NCBI GenBank assembly: GCA_947627615.1
Contig: CANQWS010000001.1
Span: 104,003-168,002, forward strand
Source of the DNA: an uncultured Muribaculaceae bacterium
GTDB taxonomy: Bacteria; Bacteroidota; Bacteroidia; Bacteroidales; Muribaculaceae
Direction: 5' to 3'
DNA length: 64,000 bases
A program made the position numbers and the translations under genes. A model generated the notes under the pieces. The model did no database searches and was not told the DNA's origin. It saw only the letters and a program-made list of their open reading frames with translations. Below, piece by piece: positions 55,717-64,000 of this stretch; position 1 is the stretch's first letter, and each line of letters starts with the position of its first letter.

Positions 55717-55880
55717 TTTTTTCGGTACTTTTTATATAAAGGTACAAACACCACTATGCCCGAAGCGACTATGACAAATGCAACCCACAGGGTGAAGGGC
55801 CGTGACGTAATCATCAGATAACACAGAGCTATCCAGAGTATTATGATGCAGGCTAATCGGAATATGTTGGCGTTTGTCAT
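55713..55880 (-). CDS. Small two-helix membrane protein coupled to dxs (55 aa)
   Basis: 55 residues starting [20 protein letters not shown]. It has two transmembrane helices (about 6-24 and 30-48), a short polar loop (MITSRPFT) and a basic C-terminus (YKKYRKK), so both ends are probably cytoplasmic. Its stop overlaps the dxs start codon (ATGA), and a -7 promoter element lies at 55925-55932, making it the first gene of the dxs-trkAH operon. No family recognised; function unknown. Confidence 0.7.
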   Translation of the reverse strand: MTNANIFRLACIIILWIALCYLMITSRPFTLWVAFVIVASGIVVFVPLYKKYRKK

Positions 55881-55924
55881 CGTCAGGGTTTGGATGGGAC
55901 ATTATGGTCCGGGTTTCAACAATG

Positions 55925-55932
55925 CAAAAATA
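55925..55932 (-). promoter_or_regulatory. -7 element of the dxs-trkAH operon
   Basis: TATTTTTG on the minus strand, perfect TAnnTTTG, about 45 nt before the small membrane protein start. A TTG-like -33 is weak. Confidence 0.45.
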
Positions 55933-56092
55933 CTCAAATTTGGCCAATCCACACAACAATCCGCCATAAATTGCGCTCTGCCGTGTCGCCGCCGCAGGTG
56001 ATATGACGCCACGGACTGAACAAAATGGTCTGGCCGGTAGTAATATATTAATAGGTTTCAGCTTCAGAACAGATTCATAACACCGTTTCATT

Positions 56093-57016
56093 ATGCGTAA
56101 CTACAAGAGCACTGAAAATGGATTCATCGAGCATCCGGTTGACGCGGACCATCCCGGCTGGATCAATGTGGAATGTCCCGATGAGGCGGAGATCAATGAA
56201 CTTGTCGACCGCATGCACGTGCCGCAGTCCTTTGTCAATTATGTGGGTGACGGCGACGAGCGTCCCCGTGTGGACCATGAAGGGGACTGGGAAATAACCA
56301 TTCTGCGCATACCCGCCCGCGGCTCCGGTCAGGATGGACCTTACATTACCGTGCCCATAGGCGTGATTTTCCATGGCGATGTCATCATAACGCTCTGTTT
56401 TCATCCCAATGACGTGATAGACTACTTCATCGATTACACCCGCAAACGCGGCATCGCCGTATCGAACCGCCCCGATTTCATACTCCACCTTGTCTACAGC
56501 GCTTCGTTCTGGTACGCGAAGTATCTCCAGATCATCAACAATGACGTGACGCAGGCGGGCCGGGAGATGGACCGCAGTGTGAAAAACAGTGATTTGCTGA
56601 AACTCATGCGGCTGCAGAAGACCCTTGTCTATTTCAACACATCCCTGCAGGGTAATGAGATTATGCTCGAACGCCTCGAACGGTTCTACAGCGGGGAGTA
56701 TGATACTGAGCTGCTCGACGATGTGGGCATAGAGTTGAGGCAGTCCATCGTTACCGTCCAGATCTACACCGAAATCCTCGAAAGCACCATGGATACTCTC
56801 GGTTCGGTGATTTCCAACAATGTCAACTCAGTGATGGGGCGCATGACGGCGGTTTCCATCGTGCTGATGGTCCCCACTCTAATCGCCAGCTTCTACGGCA
56901 TGAACGTTGACATCTCGCTTTCGTCCAACCCCTACGCCTTCGTCATTATTATCTGCATTTCACTGCTGCTCACGTTGTTTGCCCTTATCTGGCTCCGTCA
57001 CATAAAATGGTTCTGA
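56093..57016 (+). CDS. corA: CorA-family magnesium/divalent cation transporter
   Basis: 307 residues. A cytoplasmic alpha-beta domain is followed by two C-terminal membrane helices with the hallmark GMN motif in SFYGMNVDI, and a basic C-terminus (RHIKWF) typical of the pentameric channel. The motif TLGSVISNNVNSVMGRMTAV lies in the long pore helix. It imports Mg2+, possibly with Co2+ or Ni2+. It diverges from the dxs operon. Its 3' end overlaps the convergent cinA gene by 57 nt. Confidence 0.95.
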   Translation: MRNYKSTENGFIEHPVDADHPGWINVECPDEAEINELVDRMHVPQSFVNYVGDGDERPRVDHEGDWEITILRIPARGSGQDGPYITVPIGVIFHGDVIITLCFHPNDVIDYFIDYTRKRGIAVSNRPDFILHLVYSASFWYAKYLQIINNDVTQAGREMDRSVKNSDLLKLMRLQKTLVYFNTSLQGNEIMLERLERFYSGEYDTELLDDVGIELRQSIVTVQIYTEILESTMDTLGSVISNNVNSVMGRMTAVSIVLMVPTLIASFYGMNVDISLSSNPYAFVIIICISLLLTLFALIWLRHIKWF

Positions 57017-58264
57017 CTGCCGGATAAGTTTCAGCGCCATGAGCAGTGCGGTTGTCGATGCGCGGTCAATGACCCTCAGACGGTTGCCGGGGAAGTGGAA
57101 GGTTTCGCTTCTCACGCGGCCTGACGATGTGGCAGCCGCTATGCAGACCGTTCCAACCGGCTTTTCCTCCGTTCCGCCTCCGGGTCCGGCTATGCCGGAT
57201 GTGGCCATGGCTATGTCCGCGCCGGTAGCCTTGCAGGCGCCCCTGGCCATCTGCTCAACCACGGGTATGCTGACGGCGCCGTATTCCGCAAGTGTTTCCT
57301 CCCTGACTCCGAGTATGCGGCGCTTGACCTCGTTGCTGTAGGCCACAACGCCGCCGGTCATGACTGCCGACGATCCCGGAACCGAGGTGATCAGGTGGGC
57401 TATGTTGCCGCCCGTGCAGCTCTCGGCCGTGGCTGCCGTGAGCCCCTTTTCTCCAAGGGCCTCAAGCAGAATTTCGGCAGGAGTGCGGTCGCCGTAATAG
57501 AGGAAATTATCACCGCACAGCTCTATGAGCTCCTGCGCGTAAGTTTCTATCTGTCGGTCAAGCGTCTGCATGTCGTCGCCGTGCGCGTCAAGGCGCAGTC
57601 TGATCAGTCCCGGCTTGGGCAGATAGGCCAGATGCAGGTTGGCCGGAAGATTCTCTTCCCAGTCCGAGAGACGCATGGCCAGTGCCGATTCCGAGATGTC
57701 GCTTACCATGACGGTGCGGTGGGCCAGCGCGTCGTGGCGCGGGAATGCCTCCAGAAGCCGGGGAAAGACCTCACGCACAAACACGTGCTCCGTCTCGAAC
57801 GGAACCCCGGGCATGGCCACTACAACCTTTTTCGGGGCCGTACGCTCGAACCACAGTATCGGAGCCGTACCGACGCGGTTCTGTATCACCTTGGCCGATG
57901 TCGGAACCCATGCCTGGGCGGCCGTCAGGGCGTTCATTCTGATTCCGCGTTTGCGGAACACTTCGTTGATATTTGCCGTGACTGACGGATCCTCTTTCAG
58001 CTCACCCCCGAATATTTCGCAGAGCAGGGGCTTGGTAATGTCGTCCTTGGTTGGGCCGAGGCCTCCCGTGGTCAGCACCACGTCCGAAACCTCCATGGCC
58101 TCTTCTATGGCCTGACGGATAGCGCCGCCGTTGTCGGCAACGGTCTTTATGTCACGTACTTCCCATCCTTCGGGAGCCATTGTCCTGGCCAGAAATCCGC
58201 TGTTGGTGTCAGTCACCTGACCAATCAGCAGTTCATCGCCTATGACTATTATGGAGACTTGCAT
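56960..58264 (-). CDS. cinA: CinA family protein (nicotinamide-nucleotide amidohydrolase/MoCF domain)
   Basis: 434 residues. N-terminal molybdopterin-binding-like domain with IGDELLIGQVTDTNSG and VLTTGGLGPTKDDITK. C-terminal CinA amidase domain with TAATAESCTGGNIAHLITSV and GGVVAYSNEVKRRILGV, ending GPGGGTEEKPVGTVCIA. It deamidates nicotinamide mononucleotide and hydrolyses ADP-ribose in pyridine-nucleotide salvage. It is preceded by tsaD on the same strand (39-nt gap). The last 57 nt overlap corA from the other side. Confidence 0.95.
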   Translation of the reverse strand: MQVSIIVIGDELLIGQVTDTNSGFLARTMAPEGWEVRDIKTVADNGGAIRQAIEEAMEVSDVVLTTGGLGPTKDDITKPLLCEIFGGELKEDPSVTANINEVFRKRGIRMNALTAAQAWVPTSAKVIQNRVGTAPILWFERTAPKKVVVAMPGVPFETEHVFVREVFPRLLEAFPRHDALAHRTVMVSDISESALAMRLSDWEENLPANLHLAYLPKPGLIRLRLDAHGDDMQTLDRQIETYAQELIELCGDNFLYYGDRTPAEILLEALGEKGLTAATAESCTGGNIAHLITSVPGSSAVMTGGVVAYSNEVKRRILGVREETLAEYGAVSIPVVEQMARGACKATGADIAMATSGIAGPGGGTEEKPVGTVCIAAATSSGRVRSETFHFPGNRLRVIDRASTTALLMALKLIRQSEPFYVTEPDKGKQREQQ

Positions 58265-58303
58265 GTCTGTTTGCTGTTTATACTGGTGAAGTCCGGTCGG
58301 CTC

Positions 58304-59320
58304 CTATACCGTCACCCGGGCGTAGGGAACCTCGTCGTAACCGCAGAATTGTTTGTCGAGATATTTGAAATAGCCGGCCATGGCCACCATGGCCGCATTG
58401 TCGGTGGTGAATGCGCGTTCAGGGATAAAAGCCTCTATTCCGCGGCGCGAACAGTAATCGGCCACCGCGGCGCGCACACCCGAGTTGGCCGACACGCCGC
58501 CGCCTATGGCCACGGTCTTCACTCCCGTTGCCTTCACGGCCTTGTCGAGCTTGTCAAGCAGAATCTCTATTATCGTGCGTTGCAGCGAGGCTGCAAGGTC
58601 GGCCTTGTTCTTCTCTATAAAATCGGTATCGAGTGCCACGGCGTCGCGCAGCGTGTAGAGGAACGATGTCTTGAGCCCTGAGAAACTGTAGTCCAGTCCG
58701 GGGATGTGGGGCTTGGCGAAGCGGAATTTGCTGCTGTCGCCCTCGGCGGCCAGACGGTCTATGTGGGGGCCTCCGGGATAAGGCAGGCCCATCACTTTGG
58801 CGCACTTGTCAAAGGCTTCTCCGGCGGCATCGTCAATGGTGGCGCCGAGTATTTCCATGTCGTTGTAGTTCCTGACAAGAATGAGCTGGCTGTTGCCGCC
58901 TGAAATCAGAAGTGTCAGGAAGGGATACTCCGGCACGCGGTCATCCTCTTTCCTGCGGATGAAATGTGACAGGACATGACCGTGGAGGTGGTTCACGTCC
59001 ACCATCGGACAGCGGAGTCCCAGTGACAGTCCCTTGGCGAACGAGGTGCCCACCAGAAGTGAGCCGAGAAGGCCGGGACCGCGGGTGAATGCTATTGCTG
59101 AAAGCTCGTGCTTGTCTACTCCGGCGCGTTTCAGGGCCGCGTCGACCACCGGCACTATATTCTGCTGATGGGCCCGCGAGGCAAGTTCCGGAACCACGCC
59201 GCCATATTCCTCGTGGATGCTCTGCGAGGCTATGACATTGCTCAGAAGCAGCCCGTCGCGGACCACGGCTGCCGACGTGTCGTCACATGACGATTCGATT
59301 CCCAATATTGTTACACTCAT
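58304..59320 (-). CDS. tsaD: tRNA threonylcarbamoyladenosine transferase subunit TsaD
   Basis: 338 residues. ASKHA-fold Kae1/TsaD with MSVTILGIESSCDDTSAAVV at the start, the metal-binding HLHGHVLSHF, ELASRAHQQNIVPVVDAALK, and PHIPGLDYSFSGLKTSFLY. Together with TsaB and TsaE it adds threonylcarbamoyl to A37 of ANN-decoding tRNAs, which is essential for accurate translation. It diverges from typA across a 94-nt gap holding two facing -7 elements. Confidence 0.97.
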   Translation of the reverse strand: MSVTILGIESSCDDTSAAVVRDGLLLSNVIASQSIHEEYGGVVPELASRAHQQNIVPVVDAALKRAGVDKHELSAIAFTRGPGLLGSLLVGTSFAKGLSLGLRCPMVDVNHLHGHVLSHFIRRKEDDRVPEYPFLTLLISGGNSQLILVRNYNDMEILGATIDDAAGEAFDKCAKVMGLPYPGGPHIDRLAAEGDSSKFRFAKPHIPGLDYSFSGLKTSFLYTLRDAVALDTDFIEKNKADLAASLQRTIIEILLDKLDKAVKATGVKTVAIGGGVSANSGVRAAVADYCSRRGIEAFIPERAFTTDNAAMVAMAGYFKYLDKQFCGYDEVPYARVTV

Positions 59321-59342
59321 ATTCGGTTTGTAAAATTACGCG

Positions 59343-59350
59343 CAAAGTTA
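59343..59350 (-). promoter_or_regulatory. -7 element of the tsaD-cinA promoter
   Basis: TAACTTTG on the minus strand, perfect TAnnTTTG, 23 nt before the tsaD start; -33 element unclear. Confidence 0.4.
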
Positions 59351-59383
59351 ACGATTTATACCCACACTTTGAGAAAAAACAAC

Positions 59384-59391
59384 TAACTTTG
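59384..59391 (+). promoter_or_regulatory. -7 element of the typA/bipA promoter
   Basis: TAACTTTG, perfect TAnnTTTG, 24 nt before ATG 59415; the same octamer faces the other way for tsaD 34 nt away. Confidence 0.5.
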
Positions 59392-59414
59392 CACCCGAAA
59401 ATTAAAAAGATCTC

Positions 59415-61211
<1,797 letters not shown>

Positions 61212-61235
61212 CAATTGACCATCTTTCCATAATTG

Positions 61236-61283
61236 AACCAAACGCCCTGAGCTGTCATCTCTGATGCTCAGGGCGTTTGGTTT
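61236..61283. terminator. Bidirectional terminator between typA and the SDR gene
   Basis: Perfect 17-bp stem (61236-61252 with 61266-61282), 13-nt loop, T-rich flank on the plus side; two genes converge on it. Confidence 0.85.
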
Positions 61284-61301
61284 AGCTTGCCGGCTCTCGA
61301 A

Positions 61302-62054
61302 TCAGATTGCCGTCCAGCCGCCGTCGGCCGCTATGATTTGTCCGGTAATGTACTTTGAACCGTTGGAGACAAGGAAAAGACACAGCGGCGCAATGTCGTC
61401 GGGGTTGCCCATGCGCTTCATGGGACACCGGTGATTGTAGTTCCGCAGAAATTCCTCGCGCTGGTGGTCCCAGATGCCTCCGGGGCATACGCAGTTGACC
61501 CTGACATTGTATTTGCCGAGATACGAGGCCATGTATCTGGTGAAATTGATGATGCCGCCCTTGATGGCGCAGTATTCAGCGGGCGATGTGCCGCCGTAGT
61601 CCTCATAGATGGTGAAGTCATTGCCTACTATGCCGTAGATCGATCCGAAGTTCACTATTGAACCCGAGCCCTGGCGTTCCATGATTTTGGCTGTCTGCTG
61701 GTCTATGTAGAAAACCGAGTTGAGCTGAAGTTCAACGTTGTCCTTCCAGTGGGCGAAAGGGGTGTCCTCGAAACGGTAACGGCCCCAGTCCTTCGTGCGC
61801 GGATAAGCGGCGTTGATCAGGCCGTCTATGCGTCCGTAGTTCTCGATGGCGAAGTTCAGGAGTGCGTCTATCGACCGGTTGTCGCCGAGGTCAAGATGGA
61901 AGCTGGAATTGCGGCTGTCGGTTACGCCGGTCTCGAAGGTTATGTCGGCGGCTATGACCGTGGCGCCGTGTTCCTGCAGTTCTTTGACTATCTCACGGCC
62001 TATGAGGCCGCCGGCGCCGGTTACTATGACTGTTTTTTCATTCAGGTCTTTCAT
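61302..62054 (-). CDS. SDR-family oxidoreductase (PtmA-like)
   Basis: 250 residues. The classical short-chain dehydrogenase pattern is complete: cofactor loop VTGAGGLIGREIV (T-G-x-x-x-G-x-G), an N-A-A-type loop (LINAAYPRT), a catalytic serine near FGSIYG, the Y-x-x-x-K pair in EYCAIKGGII and NVRVNCVCPGGI. The sequence style resembles PtmA of the legionaminate pathway, which acts on sugar precursors. It is last of three genes (13 nt after a Gfo/Idh oxidoreductase) whose first member is a CMP-sugar synthetase. Substrate inferred from context only. Confidence 0.85.
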   Translation of the reverse strand: MKDLNEKTVIVTGAGGLIGREIVKELQEHGATVIAADITFETGVTDSRNSSFHLDLGDNRSIDALLNFAIENYGRIDGLINAAYPRTKDWGRYRFEDTPFAHWKDNVELQLNSVFYIDQQTAKIMERQGSGSIVNFGSIYGIVGNDFTIYEDYGGTSPAEYCAIKGGIINFTRYMASYLGKYNVRVNCVCPGGIWDHQREEFLRNYNHRCPMKRMGNPDDIAPLCLFLVSNGSKYITGQIIAADGGWTAI

Positions 62055-62067
62055 TGTTCACGCTTTT

Positions 62068-62988
62068 TTATATATAGTTCAAACATACTATGAGGGTCTC
62101 GTAGGCTTCGTCCACATCGTTTTCCATGCTTTCTCCCGAGCGGATATGCTCTGTGAAGTAACGGAGCTGACCGGTGTATGTGTCTGTTATGTTGTTGGTT
62201 CCTTTGAATACTATGCTGCCGTCGGAGTCTGTTATGGTGTTGGCTGCCACGTCGAGAGTCCAGGTGGTGTCGCTGAACAGCACTTCCATCCTGCGGCGGT
62301 AGTCACGGCGGTAGTAGTTGAGTATCACCGATGCGGTGAACCCGGGGTAGGTGAGGATATAGTTGGCATAGTCTGTGGCCCGGATTCCGAGCGATGACAC
62401 ATTGCGGCATATCCCGAAACTTTGCGTCGGCTGTCCGAATATCCATCTCACATAGTCTATGTCATGGATGAGGTCTATGTTGACTCCGCCGCCGAGTTCC
62501 GGTATGGCGCTGTAGCTCTGTCGGAAATCCGTGCCCGGGCGCCAGTCCGGAAGATATGAGCCGCAATACACGTTCACCTCGTTCACCCTGCGTTCCGGAT
62601 GACTCGAAATGTAGTCATGGAGAAATCGCAGCGAATCGAGGAAGCGCAGATTGCAGGCCACGTACGTGGCCACTCCGGACTGCCGTATCTTCTCGAGCAG
62701 CTCCTTGTGGTCAAGAGACTCGAACACCGGCTTTTCTATCATCAGCGGAATCCCTGTGGGCAGAAGTCTCTCTATGGTCTCGGCGTGGAGCGATGTAGGG
62801 TTGGAGATTATGGCGAAATCGAATTTCATTCTGTCGAGGTCGCTGTCGGAGATATTGGTTACATTGCCGTATGTCGGAGCGTCGGGCTTTGACCGCAGGG
62901 CATAGACCGTAGCTTCCGGTGCCACGTTCTGCAGTGCCGCGATATGCTTCTTCGCTATTGATCCGAGACCTATTATGAGTACGTTCAT
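62068..62988 (-). CDS. Gfo/Idh/MocA-family oxidoreductase
   Basis: 306 residues. N-terminal Rossmann fold MNVLIIGLGSIAKKHIAAL. The family EKP motif (IEKPVFESLDHKELL) follows, then the C-terminal alpha/beta substrate domain (ELGGGVNIDLIHDIDYVRWI, with a conserved histidine in the D-L-x-H-D turn). It is an NAD(P)-dependent sugar oxidoreductase or dehydratase-like enzyme. It lies 9 nt after the CMP-sugar synthetase and 13 nt before the SDR gene in an evident operon. Exact substrate unknown. Confidence 0.85.
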   Translation of the reverse strand: MNVLIIGLGSIAKKHIAALQNVAPEATVYALRSKPDAPTYGNVTNISDSDLDRMKFDFAIISNPTSLHAETIERLLPTGIPLMIEKPVFESLDHKELLEKIRQSGVATYVACNLRFLDSLRFLHDYISSHPERRVNEVNVYCGSYLPDWRPGTDFRQSYSAIPELGGGVNIDLIHDIDYVRWIFGQPTQSFGICRNVSSLGIRATDYANYILTYPGFTASVILNYYRRDYRRRMEVLFSDTTWTLDVAANTITDSDGSIVFKGTNNITDTYTGQLRYFTEHIRSGESMENDVDEAYETLIVCLNYI

Positions 62989-62997
62989 GGTTCGTCC

Positions 62998-63711
62998 TTA
63001 TTCTATGCGGATTCTGCCGGTATCGAGCAGATAGGCCAGATAATCGTAATCCGAAGGCTCGTCCAGGTCGAAACAGATGTGGTCCATGATATAGGCCAGC
63101 GACCGTGGTGTCACCGCGCGGGGCGATTCGCAGTCAAGCGCCTCGCGGCGGTAAACGTAGACCGACGCATTCATGTCATATACTTTGGGCGCTGACTGGC
63201 GGGTGGTGTATCGTCCGCCGAGCACAACAGAGAAATAGCCGTCGGGCTGTTGCTGCACCATGTTGAAATATGGGTTTCGGGCTGCGGGATTGACTGAAAA
63301 GACCGTCAGGGCATCCGGTTTGTCGTCCATCATAGCCACGCAGTTTTCCACGTCGGCCAGAGTCCGTATCGGAGATGTCACGTCAAGGTCCACAACGTAG
63401 TCATATCGTTTGCCCTTGGTCCGTTCGGCCCAGAACATCGCATCCTTAATGGCGTCGGGCTTGCCGCACGTATCGTTGGCGAGTTCTGCCGGCCTAACAT
63501 AATCTGTTGGCAGTCCGCATTCCTTCCCCACGGCGAGAATCTCCTGCGAGTCTGTTGAAAGCACTACGTCGGCTCCGTGTTTGCGGGCAAAATTAAGGGC
63601 TATTTTTGCCGAGTAGGACAGCAGCGGTTGACCGCCCACCGGTTTGATGTTTTTACCGGGAATTCCTTTTGAGCCACCTCTGGCACATATAGTTACGAGG
63701 ATATTTTTCAT
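62998..63711 (-). CDS. Acylneuraminate/legionaminate-type cytidylyltransferase
   Basis: 237 residues, the size of CMP-sialic-acid/CMP-legionaminate synthetases. The nucleotide-binding motif ICARGGSKGIPGKNIKPVGG is at the N-terminus, with VVDLDVTSPIRTLADVENCV and MNASVYVYRREAL later. It charges a nonulosonic acid with CMP for transfer to a surface glycan or protein. It is the first gene of a three-gene operon with its own promoter (63752-63782). Whether the sugar is sialic, legionaminic or another nonulosonate cannot be read here; the biosynthetic partners are not in the window. Confidence 0.9.
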   Translation of the reverse strand: MKNILVTICARGGSKGIPGKNIKPVGGQPLLSYSAKIALNFARKHGADVVLSTDSQEILAVGKECGLPTDYVRPAELANDTCGKPDAIKDAMFWAERTKGKRYDYVVDLDVTSPIRTLADVENCVAMMDDKPDALTVFSVNPAARNPYFNMVQQQPDGYFSVVLGGRYTTRQSAPKVYDMNASVYVYRREALDCESPRAVTPRSLAYIMDHICFDLDEPSDYDYLAYLLDTGRIRIE

Positions 63712-63751
63712 TTTAATGCAACTTTTTGAAAAAGCTTCAGGCTTCCGTCTG

Positions 63752-63782
63752 CAAAAGTAAACAAATACTCCTTAATATGCAA
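63752..63782 (-). promoter_or_regulatory. Promoter of the CMP-sugar synthetase operon
   Basis: Minus strand: TTG at 63782-63780, 20-nt spacer, TACTTTTG at 63759-63752. Leader of about 35 nt before ATG 63711. Confidence 0.5.
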
Positions 63783-63875
63783 CCCTCTTCAAGGCAAGAG
63801 CCCGCGTAAGGAATGGCTGATTCAGTTGCCATTGAAGCCCTCGCCGCAGGCACCTTATCGATCTCCTTCTATTGT

Positions 63876-63915
63876 AGCTAAAATAGCTAAAACAGCTAAA
63901 ACAGCTATGACAGCT
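63876..63915 (+). repeat. 9-bp tandem repeat (AGCTAAAAC), 4.4 copies
   Basis: Units AGCTAAAAT, AGCTAAAAC, AGCTAAAAC, AGCTATGAC and a partial AGCT. The repeat lies in the non-coding gap between the CMP-sugar synthetase promoter and a possible gene starting at 63981. Confidence 0.85.
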
Positions 63916-63967
63916 CCCATCCCTCCCATTTTTAGTTTTTCGCACTCAGACCCCGCCTCCGCCGTTG

Positions 63968-63975
63968 TACCTTTG
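63968..63975 (+). promoter_or_regulatory. -7-like element at the right edge
   Basis: TACCTTTG, perfect TAnnTTTG, 5 nt before ATG 63981. If both are real, the mRNA of the next gene is leaderless or nearly so. Confidence 0.3.
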
Positions 63976-63980
63976 CCTCC

Positions 63981-64000
63981 ATGAGACGCACCGCACTGAT
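63981..64000 (+). CDS. Possible start of a plus-strand gene, cut off by the window edge
   Basis: ATG followed by six codons (MRRTAL) to the end of the window, placed just after a -7-like promoter element. Too short to identify; reported only because promoter and start codon coincide. Confidence 0.2.

Noticed and set aside
63876..63915. CRISPR array
   Set aside because: Units are 9 bp, directly adjacent with no spacers; it is a simple tandem repeat.

Overview
The window is a piece of a Bacteroidales chromosome, most likely from the family Muribaculaceae or a close relative. That placement is an inference from three things: gene content (sodium-type methylmalonyl-CoA decarboxylase with an OadG-like subunit, meso-DAP dehydrogenase, a DUF5683 protein, a gliding-motility-type C-terminal domain, a TonB receptor), GC-rich protein-coding DNA, and promoters of the Bacteroidetes type (TTTG, about 19-20 nt, TAnnTTTG) with no Shine-Dalgarno sequences. 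Nearly all of it is ordinary core genome. I see no tRNA, rRNA, CRISPR array or intact insertion sequence.

Layout. 1-594: a truncated BRO-N (phage antirepressor-like) gene and a 58-codon winged-helix ORF behind dnaK. 612-3130: dnaK and a hypothetical gene. 3302-8281: a five-gene succinate/propionate operon on the minus strand (epimerase, carboxyltransferase, OadG-like subunit fused to a lamin-tail domain, biotin carrier, membrane decarboxylase) with a terminator. 8348-11920: AGE-family epimerase diverging from a BadF-type sugar kinase plus serB. 11957-17512: tricorn-like protease, peroxiredoxin, small membrane proteins and a class A beta-lactamase. 17538-24168: rplS, queA, parAB, a DUF5683 protein and a LysM transglycosylase. 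24290-29229: gdhA, then pta-ackA-ddh. 29277-36629 (minus): NlpC/P60 hydrolase, porin, uvrA, transglycosylase and a CHU_C protein. 36737-38538: umuDC.

38539-39238 is an AT-rich, largely gene-free stretch. It holds a candidate structured small RNA with its own promoter element and terminator. 39239-41378 is an OmpR/histidine-kinase pair. 41852-48271 holds a DUF349 protein, a sugar-phosphate transferase, a lipoprotein, an outer-membrane barrel and a RecD-like helicase. 48285-55880 (minus) runs small membrane protein - dxs - trkA - trkH - His-rich exported protein - TonB receptor. 56093-61211 carries corA, cinA, tsaD and typA/bipA. 61302-63711 is a three-gene nucleotide-sugar set (CMP-sugar synthetase, Gfo/Idh oxidoreductase, SDR) that looks like the end of a nonulosonate or surface-glycan locus.

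The best candidates for something undescribed are: the orphan RNA at 38990-39136; a 40-bp element with an inverted repeat found both before pta and before an unknown gene 22.7 kb away; the lamin-tail/OadG fusion; the His-rich protein with its TonB receptor; a 14-bp palindrome in front of umuDC; and a 13-codon ORF whose stop lies in a terminator loop. Starts were moved downstream in many genes using promoter positions, signal peptides and overlaps with neighbours.
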